From Marinimicrobium sp. C6131 (lineage in GTDB: Bacteria > Pseudomonadota > Gammaproteobacteria > Pseudomonadales > Cellvibrionaceae), in assembly GCF_026153455.1 (NCBI RefSeq), contig NZ_CP110629.1:1364001-1428000 (forward strand): a stretch of DNA of 64,000 nt. The letters run 5' to 3'. A program made the position numbers and the translations under genes. The notes under the pieces are model-generated. The model ran no database searches, was not told where the DNA came from, and saw nothing but the letters and a program-made list of their open reading frames with translations. Position 1 is the stretch's first letter. Each line of letters starts with the position of its first letter. Positions 34,432 through 43,295 of the stretch are shown here, piece after piece.

Positions 34432-37053
34432 TTACTTGTTGGCAACCCATTTGCCTTTTTCGTAAAAGGCCTTCCATCCCGTCGCCTTGCCCTCGACTTC
34501 CGACTGTACATACTGCTCTTTGGTTTTCCGGCTGTAGCGAATCACCGTCTTATTACCATCCGGATCCTCGGTGGGTGCGGAGAACAGAAACGTGTACTTG
34601 GGGTCGATCTCCTTTTTATGGGGCAGAATTTCCGCCACCAGAGGGGCTCGGGTTTCCCGGTTTTTGGGGAACTGACTCGCGGCCAGAAAGAGGCCTGAAG
34701 CGCCATCTCGCAGTACGTAAGTGTCATCCACCTTCTCGCACTTGAGTTCCGGCATGGGTACCGGGTCCATTTTCGGTGGCGCCGGCTCTCCGCTTTTGAG
34801 CAGCTTACGGGTATTTTTGCACTCGCTGTTGGTGCAGCCGAAATACTTGCCGAAACGGCCGGTCTTCAACTGCATCTCGCTGCCACACTTGTCGCACTCA
34901 AGCGTCGGTCCTTCATACCCTTTCAGCTTGAAGCTACCCTCTTCCACTTCGTATCCCGGGCAATCCGGGTTGTTGCCGCAGATGTGCAATTTGCGCTTGC
35001 TGTCGAGCAGATAACTGTCCATTGCGGTGTTGCACAGCTTACACCGGCGCTTGGTGCGCAGCAGCCGGGACTCGGCCTCTTCATCCGCATCCGCATCGAG
35101 CGCCTCGTCGCCGGAGACCAGATTCATGGTGTTTTTACAGCGCTCTTTGGGCGGCAGACTGTAGCCCGAGCAGCCCAGGAACACGCCGGTGCTTCCGGTG
35201 CGGATCTGCATTGGCCGACCGCACTGATCGCACTTGATATCGGTATCGGTGGGTGAGTTGGCCCGCATACCGTTTTCACTGCTCTGAGCCTGCTCGAGTT
35301 TGCGGGTGAACTCCGCGTAAAATTCATCGAGCAACTGCTGCCAGTTTTTCTCACCCTGGGCAACGTCATCCAGAGAGTCCTCCATGCTGGCCGTGAACCC
35401 GTAGTCCATCAGGTCATCGAAACTTTCCACCAGACGCTCGGTGACAATATCCCCCATTTTTTCGGCGTAGAACCGACGGTTCTCCTGCCGCACGTAGCCC
35501 CGGTCCTGAATGGTTGAAATGATTGACGCGTAGGTTGACGGCCGACCAATGGCACGCTTTTCAAGCTCCTTGACCAGACTCGCTTCGGTAAAGCGCGCCG
35601 GCGGTTTGGTGAAGTGCTGGGAGGGCTCAAGTTTGATCAGCGGCAGAACCTGCCCCACCTTGATATCCGGCAGCACCACATCTTCATCTTTTTTGGCCAC
35701 CGGAGGCAGTACCTTCAGGAAGCCGTCAAAACGAATGACCCGGCCGCGGGTGCGGAGCTCGAAGTCTTCGGCCTTGACCACGATCGAGGTACTGGTAAAT
35801 TCCGCCGGGCTCATCTGACAGGCCACGAACTGCTGCCAGATCAGGGTATACAGCCGCTCGGCGTCGCGCTCCATACCACTCAGATGGTTGGGCTTGACCG
35901 TCACACTGGACGGACGGATCGCCTCGTGCGCTTCCTGGGCCCCTTCCTTGCTGGAGTAGACCAACGGGCTATCCGGCAGATAGCGCTTGCCGTACTCGTC
36001 CTGGATAAAGTCGCGACAGTTGGCCACCGCTTCCTGGCTCAGGTTGGTGGAATCGGTTCGCATGTAGGTGATGTAGCCCGCCTCATACAGACGCTGAGCC
36101 ATCATCATGGTTTTCTTGACACCAAACCCCAGCCGCGTGCTCGCCGCCTGCTGGAGCGTAGAGGTGATAAAAGGTGCGGGTGGTTTGGACCTGGTGGGCT
36201 TGTCCTCGCGGTCGGCCACCTCGTAGCGCGCCCCTTCAAGCGCCTTGACCGCGGCCATGGCCTGGGACTCATTGAGTGGCTTGAAGGCTTTGTCACCCTG
36301 CTTCTTGACCTCAAAGCGCACCGCTTCCCCGCCGCCGGCTTTCAGCTGGGCGGCCAGGGTCCAGTACTCCTCGGGCACGAAGGCCCGAATTTCCCGTTCG
36401 CGCTCAACCACCAGACGCACCGCGACCGACTGCACCCGTCCGGCAGACAGCCCACGGGCAATCTTTTCCCACAGCAGGGGCGACAACATATAGCCGACCA
36501 CACGGTCGAGGAAACGGCGCGCCTGTTGGGCATTGACCCGGTCCCGATCGATCCGGCCCGGCTGTTTGAAGGCGTTCTGAATCGCGCTCTTGGTGATCTC
36601 GTTGAAAACGACCCGCCGATACTGTTCGGGTTGACCGCCGATCGCTTCCTGCAGGTGCCAGGCGATCGCCTCCCCCTCGCGGTCCAAGTCCGTTGCGAGG
36701 TAGATGGTGTCGGCTTTGGCGGCCAACTTACGCAGCTCTTCGACCACCTTTTCCTTGCCCGGCAGAATCTCATAATGGGCTTCCCAGCCGTGCTCGGGAT
36801 CAATCCCCATCCGTTTGATCAACTGCTCCTTCTGCTTTTTCGCCTTGTACCTGGCCTTCTCGGCCGGCGACAGCTTGCGGGTCTTGGCAGCCTGACGGGC
36901 ACGCTCTTTGGGATCGACCGGTTTGGAGTTGCCGCTGGTGGGCAGGTCCCGAATGTGGCCGACACTGGACTTGACGATGTAATCGTTGCCCAGATATTTG
37001 TTGATCGTTTTGGCCTTGGCCGGGGATTCGACAATAACTAAGGATTTACCCAT
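34432..37053 (-). CDS. topA: DNA topoisomerase I TopA
   Basis: Type IA topoisomerase that relaxes negative supercoils. The frame is open to 37134, but ATG 37053 (MGKSLVIVESPAKAKTINKYLG) is the family start and gives 873 residues. Toprim domain with VESPAKAKT and DLDREGEAIAWHL, the active-site tyrosine in YITYMRTDSTNLS, and three C-terminal zinc-ribbon modules: CDQCGRPM...GCSGY...C, CKLC...CPGYE and CDKCGSEM...CTNSEC. The end is a basic KGKWVANK. The promoter lies at 37134-37162. Confidence 0.98.
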   Translation of the reverse strand: MGKSLVIVESPAKAKTINKYLGNDYIVKSSVGHIRDLPTSGNSKPVDPKERARQAAKTRKLSPAEKARYKAKKQKEQLIKRMGIDPEHGWEAHYEILPGKEKVVEELRKLAAKADTIYLATDLDREGEAIAWHLQEAIGGQPEQYRRVVFNEITKSAIQNAFKQPGRIDRDRVNAQQARRFLDRVVGYMLSPLLWEKIARGLSAGRVQSVAVRLVVEREREIRAFVPEEYWTLAAQLKAGGGEAVRFEVKKQGDKAFKPLNESQAMAAVKALEGARYEVADREDKPTRSKPPAPFITSTLQQAASTRLGFGVKKTMMMAQRLYEAGYITYMRTDSTNLSQEAVANCRDFIQDEYGKRYLPDSPLVYSSKEGAQEAHEAIRPSSVTVKPNHLSGMERDAERLYTLIWQQFVACQMSPAEFTSTSIVVKAEDFELRTRGRVIRFDGFLKVLPPVAKKDEDVVLPDIKVGQVLPLIKLEPSQHFTKPPARFTEASLVKELEKRAIGRPSTYASIISTIQDRGYVRQENRRFYAEKMGDIVTERLVESFDDLMDYGFTASMEDSLDDVAQGEKNWQQLLDEFYAEFTRKLEQAQSSENGMRANSPTDTDIKCDQCGRPMQIRTGSTGVFLGCSGYSLPPKERCKNTMNLVSGDEALDADADEEAESRLLRTKRRCKLCNTAMDSYLLDSKRKLHICGNNPDCPGYEVEEGSFKLKGYEGPTLECDKCGSEMQLKTGRFGKYFGCTNSECKNTRKLLKSGEPAPPKMDPVPMPELKCEKVDDTYVLRDGASGLFLAASQFPKNRETRAPLVAEILPHKKEIDPKYTFLFSAPTEDPDGNKTVIRYSRKTKEQYVQSEVEGKATGWKAFYEKGKWVANK

Positions 37054-37117
37054 GCGACTCTTCTTTGTCCGTTCCGAGTGAGAGCGGCTAGCCGGATGGC
37101 CAGAGCGCTGCAAAATG

Positions 37118-37152
37118 CCGGTTGAGGTGCGCATATATAAGTCCTCAACCGG
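37118..37152. promoter_or_regulatory. 10-bp inverted repeat flanking the topA -10
   Basis: CCGGTTGAGG (37118-37127) and CCTCAACCGG (37143-37152) are exact reverse complements around 15 bases that contain TATATA, the topA -10. It could be an operator or could extrude as a cruciform under negative supercoiling. Confidence 0.65.
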
Positions 37153-37162
37153 GCTGGGTCAA
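37134..37162 (-). promoter_or_regulatory. topA sigma-70 promoter
   Basis: On the minus strand TTGACC (37162-37157), 17 bases, TATATA (37139-37134). The spacing is optimal. The predicted transcript has a leader of about 70 bases before the ATG at 37053. Confidence 0.75.
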
Positions 37163-37175
37163 GTCGCGACTTGAC
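37158..37175. promoter_or_regulatory. 18-bp perfect palindrome over the topA -35
   Basis: GTCAAGTCGCGACTTGAC is its own reverse complement. Its left end supplies the TTGAC of the topA -35, so a dimeric regulator bound here would compete with polymerase. Confidence 0.7.
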
Positions 37176-37312
37176 TGAAAGGCCGGTTTAGCCCCGCCCG
37201 ACTCATTGCTCAGGTGCTCCATCCAGGACGCTGATACCCCCGGGAAAGGCCGCCGCCTCATGCTTCTATCTACTTGATTTACAAGGCTTTGATAAAAATA
37301 GATCATAAAGCT

Positions 37313-37332
37313 TTGTCGGCCCGGGCCGACAA
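37313..37332. promoter_or_regulatory. 20-bp perfect palindrome in the topA / 37395 intergenic region
   Basis: TTGTCGGCCCGGGCCGACAA is an exact palindrome, 63 bases before the gene at 37395. An imperfect A/T-rich inverted repeat (ACAAGGCTTTGAT ... ATCATAAAGCTTTGT) lies immediately left of it at 37281-37315, and GGGTG-T-CACCC follows at about 37343. Candidate operator or transcript hairpin. Confidence 0.6.
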
Positions 37333-37394
37333 CCTGAAAAGCGGGTGTCACCCCGTCTCGAATTATTTCTTTCACTGTGGACCACCGGAGCACC

Positions 37395-38099
37395 ATGGCC
37401 AGCCTGTTGCTGCTGACATTACTGCTGCTGTTCTCGCTGCTGATCGTGCACCTGGTGAACCTGCGCGAGGAGCGCTTTCGCCAGATCCGGTCGCGCCAGC
37501 GCCGGCTTCGCTGGCGCATTGACGCGCTTGAGGAAGTCCTGGTCGGCATCGAGGAAACGCTGCCCAACCGCGCGATTGCCCGCTGCATCAACCGCGAAAT
37601 ACTGCACCTTCTGGAGCAGATGCTGGAGCTCGAGGAAGGCGACAAAACCCACCTGGAAACCCGGATCGCCCATGTCCGGGAGCGGGCGGACGAGATGTTG
37701 CACAACCAGGAACCAAACCATGCCGGTCGGTTGCGGGAGAGCGATGCCGAAATGGCTCGGGCCAAGGAGTGCCTGGATCAGGCCGCCAAGGTCTTGCGCC
37801 GACAGGACAATGAAGGGCGACTGGAGGGAGAAACACTCAGCGACTACCTCCTGGAGCTGTCCTGGACGCGACTGATGATTGATGTGGTGACCTATATCGC
37901 CGAGGGTCACAAGGCGCTACAACGCGGTGACATCACCACGTCCCAGGCGTACTACAAACGCGCCCAGGGGTTATTGATCGGCTCCGATCACCCCTACCCC
38001 CAGCGCATGGCGATGATTCGGGAGCTCGGGGACGTGATTCAGGGTAAGCGCAAGGCCCTCAGCCAGGCGTTGATGCCGGAGACGGACTACAATCCCTGA
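37395..38099 (+). CDS. hypothetical membrane-anchored helical protein
   Basis: ATG 37395 (MASLLLLTLLLLFSLLIVHLV) follows GGAG; a GTG at 37377 would add six residues. 234 residues: one N-terminal helix (about 2-20), then an Arg/Glu-rich, almost wholly alpha-helical cytoplasmic body with heptad-like stretches (RQIRSRQRRLRWRIDALEEVL; LEQMLELEEGDKTHLETRIAHVRERADEML). A late HKALQRGDITTSQAYYKRAQGLLI segment resembles a TPR-like helix pair. No recognised function. Its end overlaps the convergent gene at 38059 by 41 bases. Confidence 0.75.
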   Translation: MASLLLLTLLLLFSLLIVHLVNLREERFRQIRSRQRRLRWRIDALEEVLVGIEETLPNRAIARCINREILHLLEQMLELEEGDKTHLETRIAHVRERADEMLHNQEPNHAGRLRESDAEMARAKECLDQAAKVLRRQDNEGRLEGETLSDYLLELSWTRLMIDVVTYIAEGHKALQRGDITTSQAYYKRAQGLLIGSDHPYPQRMAMIRELGDVIQGKRKALSQALMPETDYNP

Positions 38100-38571
38100 G
38101 TGCCGCCAGAGTCTCCTCCACCACAGCGAACGCCCGGTCCCCTCCCGCTTCCGTCCAATACACTGACCACCCCCCCGGGTCGCCACTGAGCGCTTGCACC
38201 GAACGAGGCATTTGCGGCAGGCGATCGCGCAGACAGTGCAGCTCCGCCGGTGTCGCTCTCCCCCTTCCCTGCCAGGCCCAGTAGCCCATCAGGTGGGATT
38301 CGTGCTCATAGGGAGTCCGCACCAGCATCCAGTCTTGGACGGGCCCTCCCCCTTTGGCGGCGGGCTGGCGGTAAACCGGCAGTCGCTCCGGTTCGCTGAG
38401 ATCGGTGGCCTGTCGCGGCAATGCTTCCAGAGTTACCCGCAGGCCCTTTTCGGTCGCGCGCCGACGCACCGCTTCCTGCTGCCGGTCGCGCTCACTGGGC
38501 TGGAGCATCATGACCGGCCCCAGCACCATGGCCAGCACACCCAGCAGAATGACGACGATCCAAAGATTCAA
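38059..38571 (-). CDS. hypothetical single-span membrane protein
   Basis: 170 residues: an N-terminal membrane helix (about 3-24, VVILLGVLAMVLGPVMML), a charged PSERDRQQEAVRRRATEKGLRVTLEAL segment, then a soluble domain with WMLVRTPYEHESHLMGYWAWQGRG and YWTEAGGDRAFAVVEETLAAL. The layout matches small proteins near topA in pseudomonads that are sometimes annotated as YajC-like only because of the membrane helix; I do not accept that name. Function unknown. Convergent and overlapping with 37395. Confidence 0.75.
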   Translation of the reverse strand: MNLWIVVILLGVLAMVLGPVMMLQPSERDRQQEAVRRRATEKGLRVTLEALPRQATDLSEPERLPVYRQPAAKGGGPVQDWMLVRTPYEHESHLMGYWAWQGRGRATPAELHCLRDRLPQMPRSVQALSGDPGGWSVYWTEAGGDRAFAVVEETLAALRDCSPSPASTPG

Positions 38572-38641
38572 TGTTCTCCCCTCCGGGTATTATCGGTTCC
38601 CCTGATCCCACGCTTTAAAAGTGCTACTATCATTAGAGTCA

Positions 38642-38661
38642 GCGAGCGAAAAACCGCTCGC
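38642..38661 (+). promoter_or_regulatory. 7-bp hairpin in the usp leader
   Basis: GCGAGCG (38642-38648) pairs with CGCTCGC (38655-38661) around AAAAAC, 41 bases before the usp start. TATCAT just upstream may be the -10, so the stem would open the transcript. Confidence 0.4.
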
Positions 38662-38702
38662 GCTTGCGGAGCGTTCGCCAATCACTTACGGGAAGTCAGA
38701 TT

Positions 38703-39155
38703 ATGGCAATTTACAAACATATTATTGCTGGCCTGGACTTGTCCGAGGAGTCACCTCAGGTTCTGCAGAGGGCCACAGAGCTCGCCCGGGCCTGCCAGGC
38801 CACCGTCAGCGTCGCCCATGTCATTGAACCTCTGACGTTCGCTTACGGTGGCGACATGCCCGTCGACCTGTCAGAAGTCCAGGAGCAACTGCAACTGAAA
38901 GCCGAGCAGGAGCTGCACCGGCTCACCCAGCATGTCGACTTTCCCATCCAGCAGGAACATGTTCTGGTGGGTCAGCCCGCGACGGAACTGCATTATCTTG
39001 CCAACCAGGAGGGAGCCGACCTGATCATCGTGGGCAGCCACGGCCGGAAAGGCTTCGCCCTGTTACTCGGCTCCACCTCCAACAGCGTCCTGCACGGTGC
39101 CAGTTGCGACGTGCTTGCCGTCCGGGTGGCGCAAGCCGATACCCGCGAGACCTGA
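38703..39155 (+). CDS. universal stress protein, UspA family
   Basis: 150 residues from ATG 38703 (MAIYKHIIAGLDLSEESPQVL), preceded by GGGAAG. One Usp domain: N-terminal IIAGLDLSEES, VSVAHVIEP, and the ATP-binding motif GSHGRKGFALLLGSTSNSVL near the C-terminus, so it is the ATP-binding type. The same gene lies near uup in Pseudomonas (PA3017). Its partner process is unknown. It converges with uup over a short stem-loop. Confidence 0.93.
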   Translation: MAIYKHIIAGLDLSEESPQVLQRATELARACQATVSVAHVIEPLTFAYGGDMPVDLSEVQEQLQLKAEQELHRLTQHVDFPIQQEHVLVGQPATELHYLANQEGADLIIVGSHGRKGFALLLGSTSNSVLHGASCDVLAVRVAQADTRET

Positions 39156-39167
39156 TTGATCGTCTGG

Positions 39168-39185
39168 GGGCGCCTTCAGGCGCCC
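39168..39185. terminator. bidirectional stem-loop between usp and uup
   Basis: GGGCGCC-TTCA-GGCGCCC is a perfect seven-bp stem with a four-base loop. The loop contains the uup stop codon (39176-39178), so the element overlaps the end of that gene. There is no T run, so it may be a weak terminator or 3' stabiliser. Confidence 0.55.
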
Positions 39186-41074
39186 TGCATGTCTTCCAGC
39201 TCGGCCCAGCGCTCAAAGCAACCTTCCAACTCGGCCTCCACATCGGCCAGCGCCTTCAGGTGAGCATCCACCTTGTCCTGAGACTCATTGTAGAACACCG
39301 GATCGGCCGCCTGCTGCTGCAGCGTTTCCAACCGGGCTTCAAGCGCTTCGATACGCTCCGGTAACTGGTCAAACTCCCGCTGCAGTTTATAGCTGAGCTT
39401 TTTGGGCTTTGCCGCCGTCGCGGCAGGGGCCGGCGACGCGGGTGAGGCCATCTCGGGGGCGGGCTCCGAAGGTACGCTGTCGTCCGTCCAACGTCCACCC
39501 TGGCGCAACCAGTCGTCATAGCCACCCACATACTCGCGCACCTGGCCGCGTCCTTCAAACGCGATGACGCTGGTGACGATATTATTGAGGAACGCCCGGT
39601 CGTGGCTGACCAGCAACACGGTTCCGTCGTAATCCGTCAACAGGTCCTCGAGCAGCTCAAGCGTCTCCACATCCAGGTCGTTGGTCGGCTCATCCATGAC
39701 CAGCAGATTGGCCGGCTTGCTGAACAGCTTGGCCAGCAGAACCCGATTCCGCTCGCCCCCGGACAGCGCCCGCAAGGGGGTCCTCGCCCGTTCACCGGTA
39801 AACAGGAAATCACTCAGATAGGAAATGATGTGACGGGACTTACCGTTGAGTTCGATGAACTCTCGCCCCTCGGCAATGTTGTCCACCGCGCTCTGATCGA
39901 GATTGAGCTGTTCCCGCAACTGGTCGAAATAGGCCACCTGTAACTGGGTTCCCAAACGCACACGACCCCGTTGGGGCTCCAGTTCACCCAGAATCAGCTT
40001 CAGCAGTGTGCTCTTGCCCGCGCCATTGGCACCGATCAGGCCGATCCGGTCCCCGCGCATGATCACGGAGGAAAAGTCCGAGACAATCGCTTTGTCCGGG
40101 TAGCCGTAGGACACCCGCTCCAGCTCGGCCACCAGCTTTCCGGATCGCTCGCCGGAACTGACCGAGAATGAGGACTTGCCCTGCAGTTCGCGGCGCTCCT
40201 TACGAGTATCCCGCATGGCTTTCAGGGCCCGAACCCGCCCCTCATTCCGCGTCCGGCGCGCCTTGATCCCCTGGCGGATCCAGACCTCTTCCTGGGCCAG
40301 CTTCTTGTCAAACAGGGCGTTGTGACGGGCCTCTTCCGCCAACGCCTGCTCCCGGTACTCCAGGTACCGGTCGTAAGTGCCGGACCAGGTACGCAGGTGT
40401 CCCCGGTCCAGTTCGGCGATATCCGTCGCCAACTTCTGTAGCAGAGACCGGTCGTGTGTGATGAATACCAGCGCACCCGGAAATTGGAGAAGCTGCTGCT
40501 CAAGCCATTCAATGGCGGCAATGTCGAGGTGGTTGGTCGGCTCGTCAAGCAACAGCACATCGGGTCCAGACACCAGCGCCTGAGCCAGAGCGACCCGGCG
40601 GCGCCAGCCTCCGGACAGACTGGCCATGGCCCAGTCACCCTCAAGCCCCAACCGGGTCAGGGTGGTATCCACCTTCTGTTGGAACTGCCAGCCGTCCTGA
40701 GCTTCGATCTGCTGCTGCAGACGCGACAGCTCGTTCATATCACCCTCGCCGCCAGCCTGCGACAGGTGATGGAATTTTTGCAACAATCCACCGACATCCC
40801 CCAGCCCCTCGGCCACCAGGTCAAACACGGTCTTGTCATCGGCTTCCGGGAGATCCTGGGCCAGTCGTGCCACTTTGACTTCGGGCCCGACCTGGACAGT
40901 CCCGCCATCGAGTTCGACCTCACCGGCCAAGACTTTCATCAGGCTGGACTTACCGGTCCCATTGCGGCCAATAAGACAGAGCCGACGGCCCTTCTCAACG
41001 GACAGATCAACCCCGTCCAGCAACACTTGCAGGCCATAACTGAGTTGGGCGTTTTCTAAGCGAATCAATGACAT
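39176..41074 (-). CDS. uup: ABC-F family ATPase Uup
   Basis: Soluble tandem-ABC protein without membrane domains; Uup-type members act in ribosome and transposon-excision related processes. The start at ATG 41074 (MSLIRLENAQLSYG) is chosen over the longer frame; 632 residues. ABC1 has Walker A GRNGTGKSS, signature LSGGWRRRVALAQAL and LLLDEPTNHLD; a linker with RTRNEGRVRALKAMR; ABC2 has GANGAGKST, LSGGERNRVLLAKLF and LVMDEPTNDLD. An Ala/Pro-rich linker (about 530-555) leads to the C-terminal coiled coil typical of Uup. Confidence 0.95.
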   Translation of the reverse strand: MSLIRLENAQLSYGLQVLLDGVDLSVEKGRRLCLIGRNGTGKSSLMKVLAGEVELDGGTVQVGPEVKVARLAQDLPEADDKTVFDLVAEGLGDVGGLLQKFHHLSQAGGEGDMNELSRLQQQIEAQDGWQFQQKVDTTLTRLGLEGDWAMASLSGGWRRRVALAQALVSGPDVLLLDEPTNHLDIAAIEWLEQQLLQFPGALVFITHDRSLLQKLATDIAELDRGHLRTWSGTYDRYLEYREQALAEEARHNALFDKKLAQEEVWIRQGIKARRTRNEGRVRALKAMRDTRKERRELQGKSSFSVSSGERSGKLVAELERVSYGYPDKAIVSDFSSVIMRGDRIGLIGANGAGKSTLLKLILGELEPQRGRVRLGTQLQVAYFDQLREQLNLDQSAVDNIAEGREFIELNGKSRHIISYLSDFLFTGERARTPLRALSGGERNRVLLAKLFSKPANLLVMDEPTNDLDVETLELLEDLLTDYDGTVLLVSHDRAFLNNIVTSVIAFEGRGQVREYVGGYDDWLRQGGRWTDDSVPSEPAPEMASPASPAPAATAAKPKKLSYKLQREFDQLPERIEALEARLETLQQQAADPVFYNESQDKVDAHLKALADVEAELEGCFERWAELEDMQGA

Positions 41075-41284
41075 GGGATTACTTTTTGATGTCTTGCACA
41101 AAGGAAATAAAAAACCGGTTCTTATCGCGGAACGCCAGTAGCGCAAGCCCTTGGGGCCTGTTATGCTGATTTAACAACCGCGGGACGGAGGGGCATCATA
41201 CAGCCTTCCTTCACGCCACAGAAGAATAATCCGGTCAATCGGCGAATTACCGGTCAATGTACGAGAAAATGAGGTAGCAACACC

Positions 41285-43276
41285 ATGTGGTCGCTGCGTA
41301 TTCGATCCCATTTTCCCCGGATTGCCGTCTTTATCGGCATGTCCCTGGCAATACCTGTCGCACTCGCTGATTCTTCCCCGGAGGGTGTCACCTGGCCGGA
41401 CGCGGCCTCGGAGAGCCAGGACCGCCTGGCCCAGAGACAGATTTTCCTGGATGCCCGGGATGCGCTATCACGACGACAGATGACCCGCTACCGGGCGCTG
41501 CTTGAGCAACTGGAGGATTATCCCCTCACCCCGTACCTCACCTACCGGGAACTCACCCGCAACCTGCAAAACGCCTCCCCGGAGGCGGTCAACGCCTTTA
41601 TTGAGGCTGAGTCCGGGTCCTATCTGGCCCACCAGCTTCAGCGTCAGTGGCTGCATACGCTCGCCCGGCAGAAACGCTGGACGCAGTTCCTGACCGATTA
41701 CCCCGGCCCTCTTGGAGACACCGAGTTGGCCTGCCATGCCCTCCACGCCCGTCTGACCGGGGATGATTCCGGCGCGCTGGAGGAGGTAGAACCCCTGTGG
41801 AATGTGGCTCACTCGCAACCGGACGCCTGCGACCCGGTATTTGACCGCTGGTTGGCTGCGGAACGACTGACCCCCGCCATCGCCTGGGAGCGCCATACCA
41901 AAGCCGTCAAGGCGCGCGAGTACGGTCTGGCGAGCTACATTGCACGGCAGATGCCGGCGGCCTGGCAACGCAAGGCCGAACTCATGCGGGAGGTCAACCG
42001 CAACCCCCAGGCACTGGCCCAGACGGCGCGTTTTCGCGAGCAGTCCGAAGCCATGCAGGACATCATCAATCACGGGATTCAACGCCTCGCCCGCCGGGAC
42101 GCCATCCAGGCCCTGGCCCTGTGGCGCGGTTACGACGCCCAGCAACTGTTCTCCGACACTGAACGCCTGGCCACCCAGGAAACCATTGCCCAGCGCCTGA
42201 TATTCCAGGACCACCGGGAGCAGGCCGACCAACTGCTGGCCACGGTTCCGGCACTCGGCAACACGGAGTTGATCGAATCCGTGATCCGCGACGCACTGGA
42301 ACAACTGGACTGGGAGCGCGCCTACACCTGGCTCAACCAGCTCCCCGCCGAGGCCCAGGACAGCGAACGGTGGCGCTACTGGCGCGCCCGGATGATAGAG
42401 GAGCTGGCACTTGAGAACACGGGTCCCGAACCGAAGGACCTCTACGCGGCCGTTGCCGCCACCCGGAGTTTCTACGGATTCCTCTCCGCGGACAAGTTGG
42501 GCTTCGAATATCGGCTCCTCGACCAACCGGCCCCGGTTTCAGAGGCTGTACTGGCCGAAATGGAGCGACACCCGGCCCTGCAACGTGCCTACGAATTGTT
42601 GATGATAGGAGACACCGTTGCGGCCAGCCGAGAGTGGTATTACACCGTGCCAGGGCTGGAACACGAACGGATTATGGCCGCCGGCAAATTGGCCCAGCGC
42701 TGGGGCTGGCACCGCAAAGGCATTCAGGCAATGATCAGCGCCCGTTTCTGGGACGATCTGCAGATGCGCTTTCCTCTCGCCTATCAGGAACATGTGCAGT
42801 CCGCAGCCCGGGAAACCGCCATTCATCCCCACCTGCTGTTCGCCATTGCCCGCCAGGAAAGTGCCTTCATGCCCCACGCCCGCTCACCCGCTGGCGCCAT
42901 GGGCCTGATGCAGCTGATGCCCGCCACGGCTCAACAGACCGCCCGGCGAGCCGGCGTGCCTTATCGTCGGGTTGATCTGCTCAGCCCCGAAAAGAACATC
43001 GCTCTGGGAAGCCGGTATCTGAGTGAATTGCTGACTGAATTCGGCGGCAACCGGATTCTGGCAACAGCGGCGTATAACGCCGGCCCCTACCGGGTAAAGC
43101 AGTGGCTACGGGAGAAGAAACACAAACTGCCCTACGATGTCTGGATAGAAACCATACCGTTTCGGGAAACCCGAGGTTACGTGCAGAACGTACTGTCCTA
43201 CTCGGTGATCTACGGTTACCGGATGGGGGAGAAAAGCCCGTTTATCACCGCCGAGGAGGCGAGCGCGCCTTTCTGA
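41285..43276 (+). CDS. slt: soluble lytic murein transglycosylase Slt
   Basis: Periplasmic enzyme that cleaves peptidoglycan glycan strands to 1,6-anhydro products. 663 residues with a signal peptide (about 1-28, cut near ALADS). A long superhelical U/L domain (about 30-470) precedes the catalytic domain: IARQESAFMPHARSPAGAMGLMQLMPATA holds the catalytic Glu, followed by NIALGSRYLSELLTEFGGNRILATAAYNAGP and ETIPFRETRGYVQNVLSYSVIY. GAGG lies before the start. Same position after uup as PA3020. Confidence 0.96.
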   Translation: MWSLRIRSHFPRIAVFIGMSLAIPVALADSSPEGVTWPDAASESQDRLAQRQIFLDARDALSRRQMTRYRALLEQLEDYPLTPYLTYRELTRNLQNASPEAVNAFIEAESGSYLAHQLQRQWLHTLARQKRWTQFLTDYPGPLGDTELACHALHARLTGDDSGALEEVEPLWNVAHSQPDACDPVFDRWLAAERLTPAIAWERHTKAVKAREYGLASYIARQMPAAWQRKAELMREVNRNPQALAQTARFREQSEAMQDIINHGIQRLARRDAIQALALWRGYDAQQLFSDTERLATQETIAQRLIFQDHREQADQLLATVPALGNTELIESVIRDALEQLDWERAYTWLNQLPAEAQDSERWRYWRARMIEELALENTGPEPKDLYAAVAATRSFYGFLSADKLGFEYRLLDQPAPVSEAVLAEMERHPALQRAYELLMIGDTVAASREWYYTVPGLEHERIMAAGKLAQRWGWHRKGIQAMISARFWDDLQMRFPLAYQEHVQSAARETAIHPHLLFAIARQESAFMPHARSPAGAMGLMQLMPATAQQTARRAGVPYRRVDLLSPEKNIALGSRYLSELLTEFGGNRILATAAYNAGPYRVKQWLREKKHKLPYDVWIETIPFRETRGYVQNVLSYSVIYGYRMGEKSPFITAEEASAPF

Positions 43277-43295
43277 TCGCGCGCTCAACGGGGTA

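Larger units (their letters stand above)
37054..37394. other. 341-base divergent intergenic region topA / hypothetical
   Basis: No gene seen. It holds the topA promoter with two palindromic elements (37118-37175) and a second palindromic cluster at 37281-37355 near the hypothetical gene; these are listed separately. Confidence 0.6.

Noticed and set aside
35614..37041. 475-codon open frame antisense to topA
   Set aside because: topA is certain by motif and length; the antisense frame has no domain or ribosome binding site.
38059..38571. YajC preprotein translocase assignment
   Set aside because: Only the N-terminal helix is similar in type; the rest does not match YajC length or sequence.
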